Shown in pieces: positions 10,701 through 22,700 of a stretch of 64,000 nt of DNA. The translations under genes were made by a program, and so were the position numbers. Within the stretch, counting starts at the first letter, position 1, and each line of letters starts with the position of its first letter. Below the pieces are notes generated by a model that was not told the DNA's origin, searched no databases, and saw only the letters and a list, made by a program, of their open reading frames with translations. The DNA lies in assembly GCA_029204225.1 (NCBI GenBank), contig CM055097.1, positions 27,253,039-27,317,038 of the forward strand, written 5' to 3'. The stretch is from Diphasiastrum complanatum (lineage: Eukaryota > Streptophyta > Lycopodiopsida > Lycopodiales > Lycopodiaceae).

Positions 10701-13700
10701 CACTGGCTATCACACTCGGCTCTAACTAGCACTCATCTACATGGCTAAAGATACATCCTAACTATGCTCGTGCTTGTACCATCCTCCGAATCCCGGGTAG
10801 ACCGAATGAATAGTAAAGGGCTTGCCCACCTCTGTATACATAGTGCATGATTCATGCTTAGATCTGTGACATGACGCAGCCTGAGATGTGGACATGTGGC
10901 ATAAAAAGTATTGACAACGTTGGCCTAGCTTTCTGCCTCATGGCGAGGCCATCTGCTTAGGGCATACCGTTATGGTAGACAACATTCCCTCCACCTTAAG
11001 AACTTCCTTCTCAAGGTACAAATTGTAGGCATCTCAATCCTGTTAGGAATTAATGTTTATTTGATACCCCTTTATGATAGTTTGGCCATGCCTGCGTGCT
11101 ATTATAGGGGGCATTACTATTTATAGTAAATTCGTTTTTTATTGCTTATGCACATAGGTGGGCACACTAATACTAGATTAGGATCTATCTTAGTACTTAG
11201 AAATTCACCTTGTTCTTTATCCAATTTTAGCAATTAGCTTTTGCTCTTTTGCTATTTGCTTTAGGCTTTTAGCTTCTCGCATAGATTAGAGAAACTATAT
11301 ATGCAGGCTGGCGCCCTACCACAAGATAATTCCAATATGTTAGAGCTTTGCTCAATTCTCCTATAATCTGAATTCTCTTTAATCTCTATGCTTGGTTTGT
11401 GTGAGTGCTAGTAGGACTAGTAACTCCATCTAGAATTTGTATGACAAATTCTGACATGGTATTAGAGCAGGTTTTTTGGTGAGAGAGAGAGAGTTTGTTT
11501 GCAGGGTTGCAACTAGATTTTTGAAGGAGACTGATTTTCTGGTGCAAGATTGCTGGGCTGAACTGTTGTGAGAGACAGATTGCTGGCTGCATGTTGGATT
11601 GCTGCCTACTGATTGCAAAAATCAGATTGATTGCCTGCAAATCACTGACTGTCTATAATCTTGGATCGCTGAAGAACAGATCTGGAATCAGATCGCTGGC
11701 TGAAGCAGGTCGCTGGCTGAAATTTTTGGCTATAAAAGAAGAGGGAAGATCTGACCTGATCTCTGCCAGATTTTTACAGATTTAGATCTGATCGCTGTTT
11801 GCAGATTAGCTTGTTGCTGATTGGAGATCGCAAATAACATGTGTAGGAGACAGACCTGATCGCAGTTTACAAGACAGATTGAGACAGACCTGATCGCAGT
11901 TTACAGGACAGATTGGCGCATTACTTTAACAGGGTGCAGGAGGCAGTTTGTAGCAGGCAGATCGCTGGAGGTAGTAAGCTGGAAACAGGCTAATCAGACC
12001 TGTTATTGCAATTGACGGTTGAAAATCAGGTTCTGAAGGTTGCTACAGATTGGTTCGCTGAAGAAGACCTGGATCGGAGCAGAATCAGATCACTGAGTTG
12101 CAAGACAGCTCACTTAAGTTTGATAATATACTGATTGCTGGAAAATCAGATTGTTGGAAGTTGCTAAAGATCAGTACAATAACTGACAGGGAGTTGCGGG
12201 AGTATCATAGACGTAGAAGAAAAGCATATCATTAACTTGTCCGTTAGAGATATGATCATACCTCATATCAGAGATGCTGCTGGACCCAAGGAGGCTTGGG
12301 ATATACTGAAGAACTTGTATGAGACGGTAAATCAATCACGAATCTTGTTCTTGACTAATAAGCTACACACATTGAAGATGGGTACAGGTGAATCAATAAC
12401 GGACTATTTTACTCAGGTGAAAGATTTGAGAGGGCAACTTATTGCGGTTGGAGAAAGTGTTCAAGATTCAGTCTTAGTATCCATTGTGCGTAATAGTCTG
12501 CTTTTTGCTTATTAGAACTTTGTAATGATGCTATCGTTACGGGAAACGAGGCCTTCTTTCGATGAGCTGAATGCTATATTACTACAGGAAGAAATGAGAC
12601 GACACAATATAGTCAACAGGGACGATTTCAAGGAACATGCATTCCTGGCAAAGAAGCAAGAGCAAAGTTCCCCCACTGTTTTTTTACTAAACTTTTTCTT
12701 CAATTTACACCAAAAAAACAGCGGAAAGACCAACCCTGAAAATGCATAGAAAATGCCATTTCAAATCCACTTTGAAATCCGTTAGAAGCACGAAAATTAC
12801 AAGAAAACCACTACGGATCAACGCACCTGCTTTCAGCATGCAGTGGCTCTGATACCATATGTTACAATCCCTAATTACTGCAAACCTCCGGGTGCCGGTT
12901 AACCACGAGACCGAACGATTCACGTTCCACCCCGCCGTAGGACCTAATCCGGGTCCACCCACCGTGCCCTGGCCTGCGACCGTATCAAGTTGGATCCGAC
13001 CTCCATCCAAGACGGCGTCCCATACCACCGCCTAGGCTCTCAGCCATCACCTGCCTCATGCTAGCAAACATCCCGGCCGTGCACACACTCTCCATCGACC
13101 TCCTCCTAGGTAGATAGATTGGATGGCAAATGAGTCCTCCTCCCCTTGTATACCTCCAAGGAGAGAGACTCCAAGCCATGTGCACTCCTGGATCATGACA
13201 CGTGGCAACCATGCAGGTTCACGAGTCACAGGTCAAGTCTACAGGCCCAGTCGTCGTCGAGTCTCAAGTTTGGGTTCGGGACCCAAGGGAGTTGGGTCCC
13301 TAACACTCCTCCTTAAGAACCGTCTTGGTCCTCTAAGACAAAGTCTGGAAAAATCTTGCGAAGGACGTTGCCTCTTTCCCAGGTGGCATTCTCAATAGGC
13401 TAATCATTCCACTTGACCAGATATTCTCGGTATAGAGTATGACGAGTCTGCGTCTCTCTACTATCAAGAATCTCTGGTTCATGTGGAGGTTGCTAAGAAT
13501 CCAATGGGAGAACTAGAACACTGCCCTTGCCAGATTTTCTAATTTGGCTAAGCTTTTCGTGACTGACTTACATGAAAGATTGGAAAAACCTTATTGCTAT
13601 GTGGGAGTTCTAATTCAGAGGTAGACCGTACAATTTAAATAGCCCATCTAAACCGTACAAACAACCTCGCTAACTCTGGAGCTCTAACGGTTGTTTTGGT

Positions 13701-16700
13701 CGGAATAAAGTGAGCCATTTTGGTCAGACGGTCAACTGTGACCCATATAGCGTCATTACCCTTTTGGGTTTTAGGCAGGCCTACTATAAAATCCATGGAA
13801 ACGTATACTCGGACTCATCATCCTCAACGGAAGCTGCCGTTTTCTTGGATGAACTGGCACCAGCCTCGGGAACTGGTTCTGGAGTCTGTAACTGTCTGCT
13901 CTGGACTGAGTTCCAGATAATAGAGAAGAATGCATCATGCTGGCATTTCCCTCTCAAGGACTCGAGTAACTCACTACGAACTGAGTAAAACTCAGCTCGT
14001 TTATCATAGGCATTCTACTAAGTGCATCTGCTACTGTGTTGAATTTTCCCTCTATCTGATAGACATATCAAACTCTTGCATTAACTAACCCAACGAGCTT
14101 TCCGACCTCTGAGCTCAGGCTGATTGCAAAGGTATCTGAGACTTTCATGGTCTGTCAGGACCTCAAAGTTGGCACCATACAAATAATGCCTCCAAGTCTT
14201 AAGGGCATGAACTATGGAGAAGTGTTTCTTTTCATAGGCGCTGTACCTAGTCTGTGCTGGTTCGAGTTTTTGACTCTCGAACGCAACTGGTCGTCCACTC
14301 TGAGTTAGTACAGCATTAACTGCAAAGTCGCTAGCATCTGTTTCGACCACAAATGGTTGATTGGGGTCGACGACTCTAGAACTGGTGCTGTAGCTAATAC
14401 TGTTTTGAGAGCATCAAAGCTCTCCTGCTGTGCGAACTCCCAAATGAACTCCTTTCCCTTCCCCTTAAGAAGATCTGTCATGGGAACTGCTATCTGAGCA
14501 TATTCCTTGACAAATCGTCTGTAATATCCAAACCTAGAAAGATCTGTAATTCTAAAATATTCTGAGGTCTCAGCCAACTGAGTATGGCTTTGACCTTATT
14601 GGGGTCCATCTTAATCCCATCTGCTGAGATAATGTGACCCAAATAAGCTACTTCTTCATTGAAGAATTCACACTTAGGTTTCTTAGCATAAAGCTTATGC
14701 TTTCTAAGCAGTCGAAACGCCTTTCTGAGCTGTTTAAGATGCTCCTTCCTCGTCTTACTGTACACAAGGATGTCATCTAAAAATACGTCTACAAACTTAC
14801 CCAAGTATGGTCTGAGGACACTGTTCATCAAAGTCATAAAGGTAGCTGGAGCATTTGTGAGCCCAAATAGCATCACCTTAAACTCATAATGACCATGACA
14901 AGTCCTAAAAGCTGTTTTCTGGACATCTTCCGACCTTATACGGACTTGGTGATATCCCGATCTAAGGTCAATCTTACTGAAAAGTTTAGCCTCGTCGAGT
15001 TGACTCGTCTGCCCGAGGCATTGGGTACTTATTCTTGATTGTGACTTTATTGAGGGCTCTGTAATCTACGCAAAGACGCATAGACCCCTCTTTCTTTTTC
15101 ACCAAAAGGACTGGTGAACTACTGCTCTAAATTTGGCCTTTCCCAAGATAATCTGTTAACTGCCTAGTTATTTCTTCATCCTCTGTTCGGCTGACCCGAT
15201 ACGGAGGTTTAGAAACAGGTGCTGTACCTGGTACTAGGTTTATTACATGATCTACATCTCTGCTAGGTGGTAAACCATGTGGTAAATCTTCAGGAAAAAC
15301 ATCTTTAGATTTTGACAATAAAGTTTCTAATTTACTTACTTTCTGCTATAAAGAACTAGAAATAGAAACTTCTGGAATAAACTGAAAGTCACATAAGAAT
15401 ACCTGATGGTCTTCGTCAGTGTATATTTTCCGACTCTTTGTATATTTTCGATACAGTGTAAATTTCGATACTGTCGGTTAGAAATCCAACCCACGACGCT
15501 CGCTCACTGCTTGCTCCAACTTTCACTGCCGATCCTCACGATTTCCGACAGGTTCAGGGCACTTCCGACCATTTTAGACCGCATTAGGACCGCATGAGAG
15601 CACTTGCGGCCATTTGAGACCGCATTTTGACCGCAAAGGACCGCATTAGGTCCGTTTGCGGCCATTTGACGGCCATTTCAAGGCACTTCCGACCATTTGA
15701 GACTGCATTACCCATGACCCAGATCGCCGTCCGCTCGCCGTCAATGACGGGCATACCCACTAGATCGTCGGCCGTCCATTGCCCATCAACGACGGGCGCA
15801 CACAACTAGTATATATATAATATATATATGTGTGTGTGTGTGTGTGCCTATCTCTATCTAGTCAACATCAAAACTGTAATTTTTTATGCCAAAATGATAT
15901 GAGTTTTGAAGCCTATTCTCACTTCTATTTTTGTGCCTGATTACCAAAAAAACAAATGCAAAGAAAAATGAAACCAAGAAAGAAATGTTTCAAACTACAA
16001 AATTTCAGACCACATTATGAAATGGAACACATTCTGAAACGGAACGATCAACGATGATCCAGGGATGACATGCAAAGATTATGCAATTGATTAGTGGCAA
16101 ATGGAAGTTCAAATGGTTGAGCTCGTTGAGTATAGCTGTGAGTGACCAAGGTTCGAGTCTGGTATCTCTGCACAAAGTTGTCAATTCGATAAAAAGATGT
16201 TGCATGTCATAGGTTAAACTAGTGTACTTCATGTGTTTAGATTTTGTTTGAAACATAGTAAATGCTGGATTTATCTATAATCTGAGCTGACAGAGCTCTG
16301 AACTGCAGACCATAGGGCTGTTGGGGACATCATGCTCCCCGTGCAACTGGATCTCTCGGCCTTTATGCTGAAAGCTGAGGGTGTTCTCCTGATAATTTCA
16401 TGTCCTAAGCTGTAGAGCCAATCTCTCCCGAGAACAATGTCTGTGCGATCCAGGTGCATTATCTGAAGGTTTATTTCATCTTGATACCCGTGAATACCAA
16501 GATTTAAACTACTTACCATGGTTTCCCAACTTTTTTTGTCTTCACCCTTAGCTAAGGAAACTATGTACCTATGCTGACTAGGTACTTCTGGAAGTCTGAG
16601 TTTTTTAACTAGGGTGTAGTTGATGAAATTATGGGTCGCCCTATCATCAACTATGACTCTTACTGACTGATTACCAACTTTCCCATGCATACGTACTAGG

Positions 16701-19700
16701 TCATGCGGCCCAATGCTGAAGGGTCTCGCTAGTATTGCAGAAGTTAGTTGGCGACAATGTTCATGGTCTTCATGAAACACTTTTAACTCGGAAGCTGCCG
16801 AGGCACTTGGGAAACTCACTGTCTGAACAAGATGGACTTATTTTTTATCTTTCTTTTCTTTTTTAATTAATGACCCCTTGGGACACTGTCTGACTGTGTG
16901 TCCCTTGCCCATGCACACAAAGCACAAACGTTCTTGTTTGGCTTTCTCAAAATCTTCTGATTTTAAGGGCTGTATGAGCGATGGGCATTTCTGAGGAGTT
17001 TCACTCTTAATTTTATCTTCTTTCTTTCTCTTTAAAGATTTCTTTTTGAATTGAAAGTCTTTCTGAGTAGGCTGCTCAGAAAGGGCCTGTTGTCTCACCT
17101 TCTTCCTACCCACTGAATCATCATAGATTTGAGCATATCTGAGAGCTTGCTCTAGGGTAGTAGGCGAGTTTCTCTGTACCTCTACTTTATATTCATCTTT
17201 AAGGCCACGGACAAATCCTCTAACTTTTTGATAGTCATCCATGTTTTTTATCTTTAAAATTGCTTCTTGTACTACGAGATATAATGGATTAAGGATTTGT
17301 CCATTACAGTTTTCTCCCAGGCTTCCCAGGCTCTATCAAGTTTATTTTCTGGTAGAAACTCTCTTAGGAACGCTTCTTCAAAAGCTTTCCATGAACGGGG
17401 GGTCTGCCCCGTCTCCTGGAGGTTTAACCACCACTTATAGGCCATGGGCCCTAGGGAAAGATTGGCCTGAATAGCTTGCAAATGGTCAGGAGTCTGTTTA
17501 AGAGCATGTATGTTCTTCCATTTGCTGAGGAAGGTTTGTGGAATATCTGCGTTTCTATCCTTCTCTTCCCTAGTAAAGGTAGGAGGCTTTAAGTCTTTAA
17601 AGACACTGGGATGAGACCGCATAGGCTCACCCGAAACTGATGGAAGTGGAGAAGGGGACAACTGAGAAGTGAAGGGAAGGCTTCCTTTCACGGAGCTCAA
17701 AATTAAGCTTTTGAGTTCGGCGAACAAGTCATCCACATTGGACTTGAATTTGGCTAAAGCCAGTTTCAGTTCATCCACTTCTGTTACCAAGTGGAGATAC
17801 TGCTCCTTGGTAACCAATTCGTCGAGTTCTTCGGCGAATTGCTCCTGTTCATGGGTTCTTTCCCCTTACTAAAAGCCAAGGCTTCTGTTTCAAGTTCGTC
17901 GACGCCTCTCTCCAGGGGTTGATTAGGTCCCTAAGGAGTGGTCATTTTCGGAACCAAAAGAGATGTACCTTAACTTCTGACTGAAAATAAGAAAAAAGAT
18001 TGATTAAACTGGAAAAACAAAAGCAGAATACTTAGCTCTTTCTTAGGGCTGTACTTCCAGAGAGAAAAGCAAGAAACCCCCTCAGGTCTTCCACAGCTGT
18101 CCAATCTATCTTCTCAACTTGCAACAAATTTCGAGTTGCTTGGTCCCGCTGGTTGAGCTGTGGGTTTGTTGTCCCAAAAACTCAGAGTTGAAGGTTCGAA
18201 ATTGCAAGAAAAAACAGGTTTGAATCACCAGCTACCCTCGCTGTCAGAGATATTGGTCTGCTGTCCCAAAAACTCAGGTCTGAAGCCCCCCAATCGATCC
18301 GAAAATCTGGATTTCAAGGAGACAATAGGTCGCTGGTCTGAACTCAATCTGATCACTGCTGATCTGAAAAATCAGATTCCTAGCTTGAATCTGTGGGCAA
18401 AAATCTGGCTTTACTTGTTGAATACGCTCGCTGGCTGACAAACAGCTCTGTGGCTCCAACAAACTCTGATTAAAGGCCAAAAACTAATCCCAACTTCTGG
18501 ATTTTTCAAAGCAACCTGGTTGCTGATCTGTCCTCTGTTTGGCAACAAAAACTAGCCCAAAAACTTCTGAAAAACAGAGATGAAACTACAATTTGCTTCC
18601 TCCCTGTCCAGTGCTGGCTCTGCTGTCTGATTTCAGATTGAAATCCGCTCAGATTCGATGAATTTGCACCCAAAAATCAGACTTGAAAGCTGATTTTACA
18701 GCGACTAGGCTATACTAGAAATCTGGTTCAAGTTCTGTCAAAAAAGCAAGTAAATCTACCAAGATTCTTTCAGTAGAAGGCTGTTTCTACAGCGCTTGCC
18801 CTGCTCTACCAATTTCTGAAAGTTAGAAAGAGATTCTGTACACTCTACTGACTTTCTCTACTGCTGCTACTAAGCTCCCAGAGATGGAGATGGCTCTGAT
18901 ACCAATGTTAGAGATCTAAACACCACAGTAGGGCAAACACTAACTGATCCACCCAACCTTGCCTACTCCCTGATATGGAGCAAGCCCCTCCTAGCCCAGT
19001 GTGAGGGCTGGTAGCATGCATACTGCCAAGTGTCGGCCACGTGGCATTGACGTGGCCAATTGCACGTCGGGATCCAACGTGGGGCCCTATCCTGCTGACA
19101 GGGTCCCTAGGCTGTGTTAGGCCCGCCATGGCTATGGACCGTGCCGGGGCACACTACTCACACTGTCTTGCCCTGTTGGTCGTGTACGCTGGGCACGACC
19201 CTGACTGTGGTATCTGACCTCTTGTGTTCCCTAGGGTTTGGCACTGGTTACGTGCTCGTAGCAGTAGTCCTCATCAGATTGCTGGTGAAGGAACAATTCG
19301 GTTATTGCTCAAGGATGGAGTCACCAAGCTGATACCTGGTGTGTTGCATGTTCCAAATTTGACAAAAGACTTGTTGTCAATAAGTAGAATTGCTAATCTT
19401 GGACATAGAATTGTCTTCAATTCAAATCATTGTGTGATTTCATACAAAGATGATCAGATATTGGCTTTGGGAATGAGGCAAGGATATTTGTACAAATTAA
19501 GTCATTGCAAAACTTCTAGTCAAGAGAATGCTCTTGCAGTCACTAGTCGGATTGATAAGAACATTATATGGCATCAAAGACTAGGACATCTTAATTTTTA
19601 GAGCATTAGACAAATGTTCGACAAGAACTTAGTCAATGACTTGGATCTTTCAGAAGGACAATTTCAAATTTGTGAAAGTTGTGTTATGGGCAAACACACT

Positions 19701-22700
19701 AGGTTAAGATTTAGATCTGATCATGTTGACAAAGCTAAGGAGCTTTTGGAGTTGATAAATTGTGACCTATGTGGTTCAATGCAGACTACTGCTTCATGAG
19801 GAGCAAAGTATTTTATCACTTTTATTGAAGAATACTCTTTTTGAGAAGGCAAAAATTAGAGGCCTCCAGTTGTTTCAAAGAATCTAAGGCATATGTAGAG
19901 AACCAGAAAGATTGTCGAGGAGAGTTTATCTCATCAGAATTGAAAGAATTTTGTTTATCAAATGGAATACAACATCAATTTACTACCAACTATTCTCCTC
20001 AGTCAAATGGAATAGCAGAAAGGAAGAATAGGACACTGGTAGAAAGTGCAAGATGCATGTTAACACATGTTGGATTACCTAAGACCTTCTGGGCTGAAGC
20101 AATTGCTACAACTGCATATATTCAAAATAGATGCTGCACAGAGAGCTCTTCAAGAAATTACTCCCTACAAGCTATGGACAGGGACAGAGCCTTCTTTAAA
20201 GAAATTGAAGGTATTTGGATGAGTAGCATTTGTGTATCTAACATCGGAGTTAAGGAAAAAGTTTGATGATACTAGCTCAAAGTGTATATTTGTTGGATAT
20301 CCATCTGATCATAAGTACATCAAATGGATGTACAGACAACTTTCCTAAATGGAGTAATCGAGGAAGACATCTACGTGTTTAAATCGGAGGGATATGAGGT
20401 AGAAGGAAAGGACGACCATGTGTGCAAATTACACAAAGCCTTATATGGACTTAAGCAATCACAAGAGCATGGTTCCAAAGGATCAACACGTTCTTTCTGG
20501 ATAGATGATTCACCCCAAGCATAACTAACTCAAGTCAGTTGGAAAGTTTTTTATCATAATAACTTTGTATGTGGATGATACACTACTTTTAATGATACAG
20601 AGTTACTGCTTCATACCAAGGAGATGCTCTCAAGTGAGTTTGAAATGAATGACCTTGGAGAAGCTCATTATTGTCTGGGTATTCAAATACAAAGGAATAG
20701 AGGCAATAGGAAAATTTACATCAACCAGCACATGTATTTTCAACATATGTTGACAAAGTATGAAGTGACTAACTTTCGTACTACTCAATAATAGAGTCAT
20801 TGATGTATCTGATGGTTTGCACTCGACCTGATATAGCCTATACAATGAGCACTTTGAGCTAGTTTGTGTCAAACCCCGAGATTGTACATTGGAAAGCATT
20901 ACTCAAAGTCTTGATATATGTTCACACCACCAGGGATATGTGCATCTGCTATGGCAATAAAACAAAAGAGGCTAATGTTTTGAAAGGATACACAGATGCA
21001 AACTAGGCTGAAGATGCTGATACCAGAAGATCAACTTCTGGGTATGTGTTTTTGTTCAACAATGGACCAATATCTTGGAATAGTAGGAGACAAAGCTCAG
21101 TTGCCCGAAGCTGAGTATATAGCTGCTACACATGCGACAAAGGAAGCAGATTGTCTGAGGTAGTTATTATCTGATGTCAACCTACCACAAGAATGTCGAT
21201 AGTTCTGTACTGTGACAACTTAAGCTGCATAGCATTAACCTTAAATCCCAAGTTCCATTCAACCACATAGAAATCAAATATCACTATGTCAAGGACAAAG
21301 TGTTAAACAAACATTAGGCCAAAAGTTTGTAAATAGGCCTCATCAAAGTTTTTACTAAAAATAGTAAGGTCTGTAGCTTTCAGTGAGCTAGTGCCTAAAG
21401 CTAAGTCACCTATATTTGACTAGTAGTTGGTTGACTAAGGTGTGGTAGGTAGGGTAGGTGAAGTAGGTAGGGTAGGTGAGGTAGGTGAAGTAGGTGAGAG
21501 TGGTAGGTGAGGGTAGGTAGACCTAGAGAGAGAAAATGAGTGTGTCTATTAAAGGCAGGTTCCAGTGAGTTTATACCACTCAAATTTTTGTACTATCACG
21601 TTGCCTCATTAATGAACATGTACTTTTTGTCTATCATCAATAAATGCTAGTACCATCTTGTTTCTACAAGTCTCAGATGAAGAATGATTTCTTGAGTACT
21701 TTCTAATGTACTGTACATTGAGTAATAGTACTGTACTTTCATTTAATAGATATGTACCTGTCTAGAAGTTTCTAGGCTTAATCATTTTTCATTTAGCATT
21801 TAATGATATGATGTCCTCTTAGTTCAAGATTCTGTTTCAGACAGTTTTGTACTGAGTTTCTGTAGTCTGTGACTTGATAAGAAGTTCAATTTCTAGAACT
21901 AGTTTGAGGCAGCCACACCAGTGAAAAGGCAGGTCTACCTCCAGAATATCCACTTTTGAAAGTTGGCAGTAAACAATGAATTAGGTGCACATCATACATA
22001 GTTACCCAGGAACACGTTCCCCTCTCCTGGGAAAGCTCCCAGGAAAGGTAACAATTTTAGGAACACGTTTCCATTCCTAGGAATGTTCATGTTACCCTAG
22101 GAATGTCCCCAAGCATTCCCAATGTCGGGAACACATTTCCCTGGCCCTGCAATCACTTGGAGCTTGAGGACATAAGGTCACCTGGGCCTGGAGTATTCGT
22201 CAGTGCCAACCATATTACTATAATTACTTTGCTTCAGTCTCGCAAGCTATCCAGATTCCATTTTCTTGACGATCTTATCACATATATTGTCAATTTACTA
22301 GCTCTTTTGTCATAGTGAATGAATTGTACAAGAAGGCAGTATTTTATACAAAGTAGTATAGATGCAATATTTTATTTTCTTGTCTGAATGCAGATTGATT
22401 CACTAGCAACAACACGTGATAGTGAGATGCATGAAGCAACACGCAGAATATTATCTGTTCTCTTAAGGCAGGTAGGGTGTCGAAACTTTGTGTTCCAAAT
22501 AGTCAGCTCTTGAAGATGGTTAAATAAGATGATTCAGCTTTTCAGAAAAACAATTTGATGGAATGTTTTGGAATCAATGCACGAGGCTTCTGATTGTTGA
22601 ATAACCTAGAATGTGACTCTTACTTTTCATTTGTTGGTTGAACATTTGGACATCTAGAATGTTAAGTAGCAATGAGAACCAGTCTCATATTCGGACTTCA

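Larger units (their letters stand above)
13305..18905 (-). mobile_element. Ty3/gypsy chromovirus, decayed, with internal insertion
   Basis: Read on the minus strand, the order is primer-binding site, leader, gag, protease, RT, RNase H, integrase, chromodomain, polypurine tract, which is the gypsy order. Every coding part carries stops or shifts. About 0.9 kb of foreign DNA lies between protease and RT (15330-16270), and most of the integrase is deleted. It sits in intron 3 of the AAA+ gene, antisense to it. Confidence 0.85.

Noticed and set aside
16114-16160. Possible tRNA gene (A and B box)
   Set aside because: The flanks do not form acceptor, anticodon and T stems of a tRNA, so a SINE head was preferred.
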